A stretch of DNA of 43,833 nucleotides from Ensifer sp. LC11 (GCF_001695835.1 NZ_MBSO01000036.1:1-43833); one strand, 5' to 3'; shown: positions 30,938 to 41,672, numbered from the stretch's first letter. Notes: generated from the letters alone by a model not told the origin. Numbers and translations are program-made.

Positions 30938-30986
30938 CGATGCCGAACCGAAACAGAAAAGCCAAAGCATACTGGGAGGAACAAAC

Positions 30987-32408
30987 ATGCTTGGAAAACT
31001 GATCCTGGGCGCAACCACCGCCATGGCATTGATGGCGAGCGTCGCCATGCCCGCCTTCGCCGATCCGGTGACCATCCGCGTCGTCTCGAAGGACCTCACC
31101 ACGAGCAATCCCGACGACGTGAAGCTGATGAAGGCCTATGAGGAGGCGCTGAAGGCCAAGGGCACCGACATCCACATCCAGGTCATCGACCTGCCGTCCT
31201 CGGGCTATGCCGACAAGCTCAGCGCCATGCTTCTGTCAGGCGATATTCCTGATCTCATCTATTTCCAGGGCGGCGACGCCAAGATGGCGGAGCAGGGCGT
31301 TCTGGAGGACTGGAACACCTGGCTGCCGAAGACGACCTATCTCAAAGACGCGCTCTTCCCGCACAATGTCGAGCGGCTGAAGAACTATCCCTATCTGCTC
31401 TATGTCTACCCGCCGCGCATGCCGCAGCCGGTGATCCGCACGGATTGGCTCGAAAAGGCGGGCGTACCGGCGCCGAAGACGACTGACGACTACGTCGCTC
31501 TCTTCAAGGCGATCAAGGACGGTGACCTCGACGGCAACGGCAAGGCCGACAGCTACGGCGTTACCACCGCCGACAACACCCAGGAACTCGACGCCATCTT
31601 CAACCAGGCCTTCGGCGTGACCGGCACCTGGGTGAAGAACGAGGCCGGCGAGTGGATCCACGCCCGCGTTTCGGCCGCGGAAAAGGCGAAGATCGCCTTC
31701 TACGCGTCGCTCCGCGAGCAGGGCCTCTACGATCCGGAATTCATCACCACCAAGTGGGACGTCAAGGAAGACAAGTTCTATTCCGGCCGTGCCGGCGTGA
31801 TCTTCGGGTCTTCCGCCGAAGTCATTGACATCTATGGCGGAAAGATGCGTCAGGCGCACTCTGATGCAAAGCTAAGTCTGCTTTCGCCGCCGAAGGGACC
31901 TGCGGGCCAGGGCCTCATGGCACTCGACGTATCCAAGGAGTCCCGCGGCCTCGCCATCGCGACGACCTCGGAACACAAGGAAGAGGTGGTCAAGCTGCTC
32001 GATTTCATCGCCAGCCCCGAGGGCCAGGCGATCGAACGGCTCGGCTTTGAGGGCGAGCAGTACACAAAGGACGGCGAAACCATCAAACCGACCGACAAGC
32101 TCGCCACCTGGTATGCCCGCTTCCTCGTCGCCGCCAACTGGCAGCCGCCGGTGCAGTGGCTGAGCGAGGCCGCGCAGCAATCTCTGACGACGATCTCCGC
32201 CGACTTCAAGCCGGACAACGCCTTCGTCTGGCCTGCGGAATACGCCACCGACATCGATGCCACGGAAAACGCCTACCGGGCCTGGGTGTACAAGTTCGTC
32301 TCCGGCGAAGCCAAAATGGACCAGTGGGACCAGTTCGTTTCCGAGTGGAACGCTGCCGGCGGCGAGAAAATGACCGAATATGCAAGGACGGTTCTCAATG
32401 ACAAATGA
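30987..32408 (+). CDS. Extracellular solute-binding protein, carbohydrate type
   Basis: The protein has 473 residues with a signal peptide (MLGKLILGATTAMALMASVA, cleaved after PAFA). There is no lipobox cysteine, so it is soluble in the periplasm. It has the LipO-like family-1 binding fold: GYADKLSAMLLSGDIPDLIY is the conserved first-lobe block, and DLDGNGKADSYGVT resembles the calcium-binding-like loop common in this subgroup. GGGAGGA precedes the ATG. It delivers a glycoside-type ligand to the two permeases. The stop overlaps the start of the first glycohydrolase-fold gene by 11 bases. Confidence 0.92.
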   Translation: MLGKLILGATTAMALMASVAMPAFADPVTIRVVSKDLTTSNPDDVKLMKAYEEALKAKGTDIHIQVIDLPSSGYADKLSAMLLSGDIPDLIYFQGGDAKMAEQGVLEDWNTWLPKTTYLKDALFPHNVERLKNYPYLLYVYPPRMPQPVIRTDWLEKAGVPAPKTTDDYVALFKAIKDGDLDGNGKADSYGVTTADNTQELDAIFNQAFGVTGTWVKNEAGEWIHARVSAAEKAKIAFYASLREQGLYDPEFITTKWDVKEDKFYSGRAGVIFGSSAEVIDIYGGKMRQAHSDAKLSLLSPPKGPAGQGLMALDVSKESRGLAIATTSEHKEEVVKLLDFIASPEGQAIERLGFEGEQYTKDGETIKPTDKLATWYARFLVAANWQPPVQWLSEAAQQSLTTISADFKPDNAFVWPAEYATDIDATENAYRAWVYKFVSGEAKMDQWDQFVSEWNAAGGEKMTEYARTVLNDK

Positions 32409-33603
32409 TGCTCAAGGGCTCTCCCTTCGGGGACGGGTTCGGGCGCTACTCTTTGGCGTCGCCTACGGCGACGCCATCGGGGCGCCGGTCGAAAAACTCT
32501 CCGCTGCGGAAATCCGCGAACGCTACGGTCGGGTGACGTCGCTCGATACCGAGTGGCACCGCATGAAGCAGAACGACGCGGCCCGCAACGGCCGCGTCCG
32601 TGGCGGCGGTATCGTCACCGACGACACGCTGATGACGCTCTGCGTCATGTCGATCTATGGCGACGTGAAGCGTCACCTCGATGCCTGGGATATGGCTTCC
32701 GGCATGGTGCGCGAGATCGCCTGGACGCCGCGCTGGGTGCCGGAACTGCAGCGCGAAACGATGCTGATCGAGCGGCTGTTCTATCCGGAAAAGTGGATCT
32801 TCCAGCGCCACCAGCTTTCCGGTTGCGACCCGCGCCAAGGCGGTGTCGGCAATATGGTGAATTGCGGCGCGGCCATGTACATCGCACCGGTCGGTGTGGC
32901 CAACGCCTGCGATCCGAATGCCGCCTATGACGAGGCGATCGCCTTTGCCTCCGGCCATCAGCAGAGTTTCGGCTTGGAGGCAGCCGGCGTGCTTGCGGCT
33001 GCCGTGGCCGCCGCGTTCGTGCCAGGGACCACGCTCGACACAGTCATCGAGCAAACGCTTGCCGTTGCCAAAGACGGCACGCGCAACGCGATCGCCGATA
33101 TTGTCGAGGCGGCGAACTCCTTGAAGGGCGCCGAACACCAGGCGGTCGTCGCCGAATTCCACCGGATCATCGCCCGCTATTCGCCGATGGGCGACAACGT
33201 GCAGCACACGCCGCACAAGGCCGGTATCGCCACGGACGCTTACCAGCCATCACGTCTCCACGCGATCGAGGAGCTGCCGCTGGCGCTCGGTTTTGCCGTC
33301 GTCAATGACGGCGACTTCTACAAGACGATCGTCGACGGCATCAATTCCGGCCGCGACACCGACTCGATCGGCGTCATGGCCGGCGCGATCCTCGGCGCCA
33401 TGCAAGGCGAGAGCATCATTGACCGGGCGATGGCCTCCCAGCTCGACCGCGTCAACAGGCTCGACCTCTTCCGCTCTGCCGATGCCTTCACCGAAACGGT
33501 GACCGCGATCCAGGCGGCTGACTACAAACGCGATATGGCGCGGGCGCGGGCGCGGGCGGGGCTCCTTTCAGTGCCCGACCTCACCCAGGTTTCCAGTCTC
33601 TAG
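32398..33603 (+). CDS. ADP-ribosylglycohydrolase-family protein, first copy
   Basis: The protein has 401 residues read from the ATG at 32398 (AAGGA upstream), which overlaps the binding-protein gene. It carries all three magnesium-site motifs of the ADP-ribosylglycohydrolase fold: GVAYGDAIGAP (Asp25), GGGIVTDDTLMT (Asp75, Asp76, Thr77) and, near residues 317-330, INSGRDTDSIGVMAGAILGA. Members cleave N- or O-glycosidic bonds to ribose, classically ADP-ribose on arginine or dinitrogenase reductase. Here no nitrogenase or toxin genes are near, and the gene sits between a sugar-type importer and CoA enzymes. I infer a catabolic glycosidase acting on an imported ribosyl or N-glycosyl compound. Confidence 0.88.
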   Translation: MTNDAQGLSLRGRVRALLFGVAYGDAIGAPVEKLSAAEIRERYGRVTSLDTEWHRMKQNDAARNGRVRGGGIVTDDTLMTLCVMSIYGDVKRHLDAWDMASGMVREIAWTPRWVPELQRETMLIERLFYPEKWIFQRHQLSGCDPRQGGVGNMVNCGAAMYIAPVGVANACDPNAAYDEAIAFASGHQQSFGLEAAGVLAAAVAAAFVPGTTLDTVIEQTLAVAKDGTRNAIADIVEAANSLKGAEHQAVVAEFHRIIARYSPMGDNVQHTPHKAGIATDAYQPSRLHAIEELPLALGFAVVNDGDFYKTIVDGINSGRDTDSIGVMAGAILGAMQGESIIDRAMASQLDRVNRLDLFRSADAFTETVTAIQAADYKRDMARARARAGLLSVPDLTQVSSL

Positions 33604-33619
33604 AACTTGAAAGTATCCA

Positions 33620-35719
33620 ATGCTCAGCACCACAGAAATCTTCGAGCGTATCTATTCCGGCTTCATCGGCAAGGCGATCGGCGTGCGCTTGGGCGCACCC
33701 GTCGAACCGACGATCTGGAGCTATGAACGCATCCGGGACACCTATGGCGAGGTGAAGGAATATCTGCGCGATTTCAAGAATTTCGCTGCCGACGACGACA
33801 CCAACGGCCCGGTCTATTTCATCCGGGCGCTGCGCGATTACGGGCTCGGCGCGACCGCCGAGGAGGTCGGCAAGACCTGGCTGAACTATGCGGCCGAAGA
33901 ACACGGCATGTACTGGTGGGGCGGCTTTGGCAACTCGACCGAACACACCGCCTACCAGAACCTGCGTGCCGGCATCCCGGCGCCGCAATCCGGTTCGATC
34001 GCCCAGAACGGCACGACGGTTGCCGAGCAGATCGGCGGCCAGATCTTCATCGATAGCTGGGGCTGGGTGCATCCGGCCGACCCGAAGAAGGCAGCGGAAG
34101 CCTCCGCCCGTGCAGCAAGTGTCGCCCATGACGGCGAGGGCCTGCACGGCGCCCGTTTCTGCGCCGCGGCCATCGCCCAGGCCTTTGTTGCCAAGAACAT
34201 CGAGGAGGTCATCGAGACGGGTCTCGCGACAATCCCGGCCGACTCCCTTTATGCCAAGGTTTCTCGCGCGGTGCTCCGCTTCCACGACGCCAACCGGAAC
34301 GACTGGCGCGCCTGCCGCGACATGTTGACGGCGGACTGGGGCTATGACCGTTATCCCGGCGTCTGCCACATCATCCCGAATGCCGGCGTGCTCGTCATGA
34401 GCCTGATCTATGGTCAGGGCGACCTGCCGCGCACGGTCGAGATCGCCACCATGGCCGGCTGGGATACGGACTGCAATGCCGGCAATGCCGGCGCGATCGT
34501 CGGCACCTTGCAGCAGGCTCAGCCGGGCTGGGCCAAGTACCGCAAACCGATCAACGATTTCGTCGTCGCTTCCGGCATCACCGGCACGATCAACGTTGTC
34601 GACATTCCCTCCTTCGCGCGCGAGCTGACCGTACTTGCGCTCCGGCTGCAGGGCCGGGAGCCTCCGGCGCTCTGGGCCGAGGATTTCGAGCGCCGCGGTG
34701 TGCGCTTCGACTTCGATGCCCCCGGCGCCACCCATGGCTTCCGCACCGAGCCGTTCAACCAGATTGCCGTCAAGGCCTCAGTGGAGCGCCATACCGACAA
34801 TGCCAAGGGATCGCTGGAAATCCTGCTCGACCGGCTCGAGCGCGGGCAGGGCGGACGCATCTTCTGGAAGCCCTTCTATCGCCGCTCCGATTTCGACGAC
34901 GAGCGCTACCGCCCGATGTTTACACCCCTTGCCGATGACGGCCAGACGGTGAGGTTCAAGCTCTGGCTCGACCCGTGGAACGGTGATGGCAACCTGCGGG
35001 TGGCGCCTTATGTTCGCCGCGCCATGAGCGGCGCCATCCAGGAAACGGGCGCCTGGCACGTGCCGTCCGCGAGCGGCTGGCAGGACTATGAGTTCACCAT
35101 CCCCGACGGCAACGGCGAGGCGGTCGACGAGATCGGCATCCTGGTCGAATATTTCGGTCGCCTGAAATTTCTCGGTCGCTTGTTCCTCGGAGACTTCTCC
35201 GTCTCCGGCAAGGGACGCGCCGTGATCGATCCGGCGAAGGAAGCCCAGGAATGGGGCGGCATAACCCGCTTCACCTGGAACCGCGGCCATTGGAGCCTGC
35301 AGCAGGGGCGTATCCATGCGCATACGGCGACCGATGCGGATGCGTGGACGGGCAATGCCTATCTGCGCGATGTGAGCGTTACCGCCGAGCTCCAGCCGCT
35401 CTCCGGCGTATCTCACCTGGTCGTTGCGCGGGCACAAGGGACCAGCCGCTTCTATGCGGCCGGATTCCAGAACGGCGAAGTGGTGATCCTTCTGGAAAAC
35501 CACGGCACCACGTTCCTTGCCCGCAGTCCGTTCCGTATCGAATACGGCCGGAGCTACGCGGTCGGTCTCACGGTCGAAGGCGGCAAGCTGATGCTAACCG
35601 TCGATGGCGAACGGGTGCTGCAGGCCGACGATGCGACGCTTAGCTACGGTATGGGCGGCCTGCGCATGGCGTCGGCCGGTCGCATGTCGATCGGCCGGAT
35701 CGAGGTCGCCGAGCGCTGA
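33620..35719 (+). CDS. ADP-ribosylglycohydrolase-family protein fused to beta-sandwich domains
   Basis: This 699-residue protein has three parts. Residues 1-350 are a second glycohydrolase fold with GFIGKAIGVRLGAPVE (Lys18 where the first copy has Asp25), FAADDDTNGP (Asp58-60, Thr61), and GWDTDCNAGNAGAIVGTL near residue 280. Residues about 355-530 form a beta-rich, carbohydrate-binding-like domain (FTPLADDGQTVRFKLWLDPW, GWQDYEFTIPD). Residues about 535-699 resemble a concanavalin/LamG-type sandwich (SHLVVARAQGTSRFYAAGF, YAVGLTVEGGKLMLTVDG). No signal peptide is seen, so it acts in the cytoplasm. The appended domains suggest a saccharide-like substrate. It follows the first copy by 16 bases. 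Confidence 0.85.
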   Translation: MLSTTEIFERIYSGFIGKAIGVRLGAPVEPTIWSYERIRDTYGEVKEYLRDFKNFAADDDTNGPVYFIRALRDYGLGATAEEVGKTWLNYAAEEHGMYWWGGFGNSTEHTAYQNLRAGIPAPQSGSIAQNGTTVAEQIGGQIFIDSWGWVHPADPKKAAEASARAASVAHDGEGLHGARFCAAAIAQAFVAKNIEEVIETGLATIPADSLYAKVSRAVLRFHDANRNDWRACRDMLTADWGYDRYPGVCHIIPNAGVLVMSLIYGQGDLPRTVEIATMAGWDTDCNAGNAGAIVGTLQQAQPGWAKYRKPINDFVVASGITGTINVVDIPSFARELTVLALRLQGREPPALWAEDFERRGVRFDFDAPGATHGFRTEPFNQIAVKASVERHTDNAKGSLEILLDRLERGQGGRIFWKPFYRRSDFDDERYRPMFTPLADDGQTVRFKLWLDPWNGDGNLRVAPYVRRAMSGAIQETGAWHVPSASGWQDYEFTIPDGNGEAVDEIGILVEYFGRLKFLGRLFLGDFSVSGKGRAVIDPAKEAQEWGGITRFTWNRGHWSLQQGRIHAHTATDADAWTGNAYLRDVSVTAELQPLSGVSHLVVARAQGTSRFYAAGFQNGEVVILLENHGTTFLARSPFRIEYGRSYAVGLTVEGGKLMLTVDGERVLQADDATLSYGMGGLRMASAGRMSIGRIEVAER

Positions 35720-35749
35720 CCGCGCGAGGCGGAAAGAAAGGGAGGAAAC

Positions 35750-36795
<1,046 letters not shown>

Positions 36796-36799
<4 letters not shown>

Positions 36800-38013
36800 G
36801 CGGGTTTTCCAAGCGACATTTCGACCCCGCCGCCAAGGGGCCGCTTGCCGGCACCCGCGTCCTGGATCTGTCGCGCCTTGTTGCCGGCAACATGCTGTCG
36901 CTGCAGCTTGCCGATGCCGGTGCCGACGTCATCAAGATCGAGCCGCCGGCGGGCGATCCACTGCGCGACTGGAAGGACGACGGCCACTCGCTCTATTGGA
37001 AAACCTATAGCCGCAACAAACGCTCCGTCGTGTTGAACCTCCGGCAGGAGGCGGCGATGGCAGCACTCTGGGCGCTGATCGAGACAGCCGACATCTTCAT
37101 CGAGAATTTCCGGCCAGGAACACTGGAGCGCATGGGACTTTCACCGGAAGCGCTGCATTCCCGCAACCCCAACCTGATCATCGTGCGTATCTCGGGCTTC
37201 GGCCAGACCGGTCCCTACGCGCAGTTCCCCGGCTTCGGCACGATCGTCGAGGGCATGAGCGGTTTTGCCTATCGAACCGGATTTCCCGACCGCGAACCTG
37301 TGTTGCCGCCTTTGGCGCTTGCCGACATGATTGCCGGCGTCTACGGAAGTTCTGCGACCGTGACGGCGCTGTTGGCACGCGATCGCGGCTACGCAAAAGG
37401 ACAGGTAATCGACCTGTCGCTGCTGGAGCCGATGTTTTCGGTGCTTGGACCGGAAGCCGCGATCTATCAGACGACCGGCAAGATCAAGGAGCGCGTTGGA
37501 AGCGCCTCGAACACGGCTGCGCCGCGCAACGTCTACCGCTGCCGCGACGGCAAATACGTCGCACTTTCCGGCTCGACGCCGCAAGTTGCCCGGCGCATCT
37601 TTGAAATCATCGGCCGCGCCGACATGAACGAGGACCCGCGCTTCGCAACCAATTCCGAACGCGTCAGGAACCGCGACCTGGTCGACGAGGCCGTCGGCGA
37701 CTGGTTCGCTAGGCACGACCACGACGAGGCGCTGCAGATCATGCGTGACGCCGGCGCGACGGTCGGGCCGATCTACAACATCGCCGATGCGAGCACCGAC
37801 CCGCACTTTGCCGAACGAGAGATCATCGTCGACGTGGAGGACGCCGAGTTCGGCAGCCTGCCGATGCACAACATAGTGCCACGGCTTTCGGAGACGCCAG
37901 GTGTCTGGCGCAGGCCAGCGCCAGCCCTTGGCGAGCACACAGCCGAGGTCCTGGCGGAAGCGGGGCTGGACGCAGGCGCCATCGAGCGCGTTCTGGAGGG
38001 ACAGGCGGCATGA
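36796..38013 (+). CDS. Class III (CaiB/BaiF) CoA-transferase
   Basis: This 405-residue class III CoA-transferase has the N-terminal block GPLAGTRVLDLSRLVAGNML, ADAGADVIKIEPPAGDPLRD and NKRSVVLNLR. The middle segment SGFGQTGPYAQFPGFGTIVE is typical, and the GQVIDLSLLEPMF region holds the conserved acidic residue (Asp206) usually assigned as nucleophile. It transfers CoA to a carboxylic acid. The overlap with both neighbours and the following CitE-like lyase fit a pair that activates a hydroxy dicarboxylate and then splits it, as in malyl- or citramalyl-CoA metabolism. The acid itself is unknown. Confidence 0.92.
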
Positions 38014-38852
38014 GATTGCGCTCCCTTCTCTATGTGCCGGCGTCGTCCGAGCGCTTCATCGCCAAGGCGCATGAGCGCGGCGCGGATGCGATCATCCTCG
38101 ACCTTGAGGATTCGGTTGCACCGGACCAGAAGCAGGCGGCGCGGGACGGGTTGAAGGAGGCGGTGGTGCGGGTAGGGCGCGGCGGCGCGACCGTCTTCGT
38201 CCGCGTCAATTCGGCCCCGGAGATGCGGATGGCCGATGCCGAAGCAGCCTGCCTTGCCGGAGCCTTCGGGCTTTATGTCGCGAAAACTGAGTTGCCCGGA
38301 GAGCTGGACGCACTCGCCGCGCATCTCGCGCCGATCGAACGGCAGATCGGTCGGGCGCCGATGGCGTTCGTGCCACTGCTGGAAGATGCCAGCGCCGTTC
38401 TCGAAGCCCGCGCGATCGCTCGCGTTCAGCGCGTGATCGGCCTTGCGGCAGGCGGTGAAGACATCGCGACCAGCCTGGGAGCGGAGCCGTTGCCGGAGGT
38501 GCTGCGCCTTCCGAAGCTGCTGGTCCACCTCGCAGCCAAGGCCGAGGGCAAGCTCTCCTTTGGTATGCTTCTGACAATTGCCGACTACCAGCGGCTCGAC
38601 GCCATAGAGTCGGCTGCCCGCGAGGCGAAGGCCCATGGCTTCGATGGTGCGAGCTGTATCCACCCGTCCGTGATTCCCGTGCTCAATGCGTCCTTTTCTC
38701 CGAGGGCCGAGTTGATTGCCTGGGCAAAAGCCGTGATCGCCGCAGCGCGGGCCACGGGACAGGGCGCCTTCGAATTGAACGGCGTCATGGTCGACGCGCC
38801 GGTGATCGCCCGCGCGCTCAACGTGCTCGAACAGGCAAACGAGTTTCAGTAG
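38010..38852 (+). CDS. CitE/HpcH-HpaI-type aldolase/lyase
   Basis: This 280-residue TIM-barrel lyase is of the CitE group. RSLLYVPASSERFIAKAHER at the N-terminus and ADAIILDLEDSVAPDQK are signature blocks, with Glu/Asp as magnesium ligands, then VFVRVNSAPE with the substrate arginine. GFDGASCIHPSVIPVLNASF near the C-terminus is also diagnostic. Relatives cleave malyl-CoA, citramalyl-CoA or citryl units to acetyl-CoA plus an oxo acid. Its start overlaps the CoA-transferase stop (ATGA), so the two steps are coupled. The gene ends two bases before the truncated IS110 transposase begins. Confidence 0.9.
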   Translation: MRLRSLLYVPASSERFIAKAHERGADAIILDLEDSVAPDQKQAARDGLKEAVVRVGRGGATVFVRVNSAPEMRMADAEAACLAGAFGLYVAKTELPGELDALAAHLAPIERQIGRAPMAFVPLLEDASAVLEARAIARVQRVIGLAAGGEDIATSLGAEPLPEVLRLPKLLVHLAAKAEGKLSFGMLLTIADYQRLDAIESAAREAKAHGFDGASCIHPSVIPVLNASFSPRAELIAWAKAVIAAARATGQGAFELNGVMVDAPVIARALNVLEQANEFQ

Positions 38853-38853
38853 A

Positions 38854-39732
38854 CTGGAGGCCGGCCCTTTGTCGCAGTGGCTCCATGCCGGCATGGTGAA
38901 AGCAGGTCTTTCCGTCGAGCTGATCGAGACGCGCCATGTGCGTGCAGCCTTCAAGACAATGCCAGTCAAGACCGACAGGAAGGACGCCCGCGGCATTGCG
39001 CAGTTGATGCGGCTGGGCTGGTTCCGACCGGTCCACTGCAAATCGCTGGCCGCCCAGGAGGTGCGTGCGCTGCTGACCGCCCGCAAGCTTATTCAGGGCA
39101 AGCTTCATGACGTCGAGATGAGCATCCGGGGCATCCTGCGCGGCTTCGGCCTCAAGGTGGGGCCGACGACGCGGCGCACGTACGCGGGGCGCATTCGCGA
39201 ACTGATTGCAGGCCATTCGACCTTGGAAACGATCGCCACGGCACTCTTGAAGGTGCCCGACGCGCTGGTGCAGGAATTTGCAGGTCTTGAGCGCACGCTG
39301 CGCGCCATCGCCCGTCAGGATGACAACGCCCTTCGGTTGATGACGACGCCCGGCGTTGGCGTCCTGGTGGCGCTGACGTTTGTGGCGGCCGTCGATGCGC
39401 CGGAGCGCTTCCGCTCCTCCCGCGCTGTGGGGCCGCACTTCGGATTGACACCAAGGAAATATCAATCAGGGGAGACCGATCATAGCGGTCGCATCTCGAA
39501 GATCGGCGATGGCAGCGTGCGAACCGCGCTCTATGAGGCGGCCCACGTCATCCTGACGCGTCCGGTCAAAGGCTCCGATCTGAAGGGCTGGGCGTTGGCG
39601 GTCGCCAGACGGGCCGGTCCCAAAAAGGTGCGCGTGGCGCTGGCCCGCAAGCTGGCGGTGGTGTTGCATTGCCTGCTCAGGGACAGAACCACCTTCATTC
39701 CTCATAAGGGAGCGCCCACTCCGGCGATTTGA
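38854..39732 (+). pseudogene. IS110-family transposase, 5'-truncated
   Basis: The frame begins LEAGPLSQWLHAGMVKAGLS and continues with VKTDRKDARGIAQLMRLGWF, part of the N-terminal DEDD nuclease domain. The first 60 or so residues, including the leading acidic residues, are missing. The C-terminal transposase_20 domain is present, with TPGVGVLVALTFVAAVDAPE and the serine region HFGLTPRKYQSGETDHSGR. The rest of the frame is intact to the stop at 39732. The truncation falls exactly at the end of the lyase gene, so the element was cut at, or inserted with loss next to, that gene. It is not autonomous. Confidence 0.85.
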
Positions 39733-40084
39733 GGGAAAAGACGACAACACAGGCTTTCGGACGGGCACAGCCATCCGCCTGCCGGAGCAAGGTCCCTTCG
39801 CCGGGACGATGGATGGGTTTGGCCGCTATGCGATCAGCAGCACGCGATGACTGCGCCTCTAAGATTGGCCAGCCGGTCCTTGGCAGACACCATAGAGCAG
39901 CGGCAAAGCGCCGACTGCGGACAGAAGCTAGCCCTCGGCGAGGGATTAAGCGCGCAAGGGATTGAAGAACAGCCCGTTACAGAAGATCGCATAATGTATC
40001 AAGTGGAACGTCAGATCCGCAGTCGCTCGACTGGATTTTGTCATGCAACCGCATTACATTAATGCTCGGTAAAGGAGATTTGCG
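39733..40084. other. Region between the IS110 remnant and the toxin-antitoxin pair
   Basis: No gene is seen. It should contain the right end of the IS110 element, though I cannot define it. Just before the antitoxin start lies GCATTA CAT TAATGC (40051-40065), a perfect inverted repeat, followed by the AAAGGAG ribosome site at 40071-40077. The repeat is a plausible operator for the antitoxin. Confidence 0.45.
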
Positions 40085-40387
40085 ATGGCTTCAAACGCAC
40101 TCGTTCAGACGCGAATTGATCCCGACATTCGTGACCGCGCAACCGCCGTGCTACAGAACATGGGTCTGACGGTTTCAGACGCTGTTCGAATTCTTTTAAC
40201 CCGGACGGCCAACGAAGGCTCGCTGCCGCTGGAATTGGTTGGCAGCACTGACGCTCACGATGCCTGGTTCCGCGCAAAAGTGTTGCAGGCTCTTGAGGAC
40301 ACGCGACCCGATTTCGAGGATGTCGACGTTGAGGCTAGATTCCGCGAGCGTCGGGCGGCGGCTGCGCGTAAAGCAGGAGACCGATGA
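40085..40387 (+). CDS. relB: RelB/DinJ-family antitoxin
   Basis: The protein has 100 residues. The N-terminal ribbon-helix-helix has VQTRIDPDIRDRATAVLQNM followed by GLTVSDAVRILLTRTANEGS, the standard RelB/DinJ pattern. The charged C-terminal tail (VEARFRERRAAAARKAGDR) should bind and mask the toxin. It overlaps the toxin gene by four bases (ATGA) and has a good ribosome site, so antitoxin is made first. It should autorepress through the inverted repeat upstream. Confidence 0.88.
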   Translation: MASNALVQTRIDPDIRDRATAVLQNMGLTVSDAVRILLTRTANEGSLPLELVGSTDAHDAWFRAKVLQALEDTRPDFEDVDVEARFRERRAAAARKAGDR

Positions 40388-40677
40388 GGCTTGTCTGGGC
40401 GCACCATGCGCTTGACGATCGTGATGCCATCTTCAGTTACATTGAAAGTGAGAACCCGAAGGCGGCGGTCCACGTCGACGAGGAAATTGCGCGACCCGTT
40501 CGGCGCCTCCTCGATTTTCCCGAAAGTGGCCGACCTGGTCGAATTGAGGGAACACGCGAGTTGGTAATTCCGCGCACACCTTACATCGCAGCCTATATGC
40601 TGATGGCGGATCGGATCCGCATTCTTCGGATTTTGCATGGCGCCCAGATTTGGCCCTTCGAATTCGGCGACGAGTAA
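40384..40677 (+). CDS. relE: RelE/ParE-family toxin
   Basis: The protein has 97 residues. The family pattern is complete: WAHHALDDRDAIFSYIESEN at the N-terminus, a middle helix with LLDFPESGRPGRI, the GTRELVIPRTPYIAAYML strand pair, and IRILRILHGAQIWP near the end. Members either cleave mRNA at the ribosome (RelE) or poison gyrase (ParE); the pattern here is closer to the RelE/StbE-ParE group and does not settle which. It is coupled to the antitoxin gene. Such pairs stabilise plasmids and islands. Confidence 0.87.
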   Translation: MRLVWAHHALDDRDAIFSYIESENPKAAVHVDEEIARPVRRLLDFPESGRPGRIEGTRELVIPRTPYIAAYMLMADRIRILRILHGAQIWPFEFGDE

Positions 40678-41672
40678 CGCTGCAGAATGCATGTTTTGGC
40701 GGTCTGCGGTTCGACTCCCTTCAAGGCTTACCATTGCTAAGCCGGCGCTGCTTGATTTCAAGGACGCGACCGAGGAGATGATCGGACCGGTCTGGGTGCT
40801 TCGTTTTGCCGAGGATACGCCCGTCATCGGCGATAGAACGCTCGAGCATCGTTCTCGGCTGCCTTTGTGATCGCGGCATCGATAGCGTCGCTATCGGCCT
40901 TGGCGTAATGCCGCATTGGTGAACAAGCCAATCGCAACCTGTGGGGAACGGTCGCCGTTGATGGATACCTTGCAGAACACTGAGGAAGGAAGAAAGAGTA
41001 ATACGACGAACGAGCGCCACGAAATCGATTGTCATACGTTAAAACGGCGCTGCGACGTGCCGCTCAGGGCCGGCGGGTACATCCGCTGGCGCAGGCAAAG
41101 TGAAAACAAGCATGTCAGTGTTGTGGCATGGAGCGTTAAGTCGCGCAAAAGCGAAATGGATCTCTAGGCAAGGACCTCGCACATCGGCGAAGGGCGGGTT
41201 TCGCCGTGAGCCGGGAACTGGGCGGCTGGCTGTGCGCTGCCGCCACGGCCATGTCCCGTTCGCGAATTAGCGGTGCTCCCTTGACCTGAGAGGTGGAGGC
41301 GGCCTCCGTCCCGGCATCGCAGTGTGCCCAAGCGTCGATGTCGACGCGTCGAGTTGGGCGAATGCAAGTCTTTGTGCAATTGGACCCACGACGCAATCCA
41401 GCAAAACCACCCGATGCCGTCGTCTATGCTCAAGGACCGCATGATATTAATTAGGAGTCTCCTAAGCCGGGAAAAAGCAAACTGTTGTTTTCTGACACCG
41501 CGATCGACCTAAAACTAAGAGGCGCGAGATTACGAAAGGCTACAAAGCGACCTGCTCCCGGACTTGCCTAGCCGACCACGCTGCGCCGTCGTCGATGCCA
41601 GGATGGCGGCATGGCGCGATCGTCCGCACCGCTTCGCCATGCCACCAAGGCCTCAAGGATAGGAGAAACAGC
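40678..41672. other. One-kilobase stretch without a supported gene
   Basis: Short frames occur on both strands but none carries a family pattern I trust. A minus-strand stretch around 40850-40985 (VFCKVSINGDRSPQVAIGLF, then in another frame MRHYAKADSDAIDAAITKAA) looks like a frameshifted fragment of unknown origin. The only clear element is the palindrome at 41451. The promoter of the cupin-aspartase pair should lie in the last 250 bases. Confidence 0.4.
41451..41465. promoter_or_regulatory. Perfect palindrome, candidate operator of the cupin-aspartase pair
   Basis: TTAGGAGTCTCCTAA is a perfect inverted repeat of seven bases per arm around a single T. It lies in locally AT-rich DNA about 207 bases upstream of the cupin start. 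Its size suits a dimeric regulator, but no regulator gene is adjacent. Confidence 0.4.

Noticed and set aside
32398-35719. Dinitrogenase-reductase regulation (draG-like) function for the two glycohydrolase-fold genes
   Set aside because: The fold is shared, but no nif or draT-like gene is nearby and the genes are embedded in a sugar-type transport and CoA-metabolism operon.
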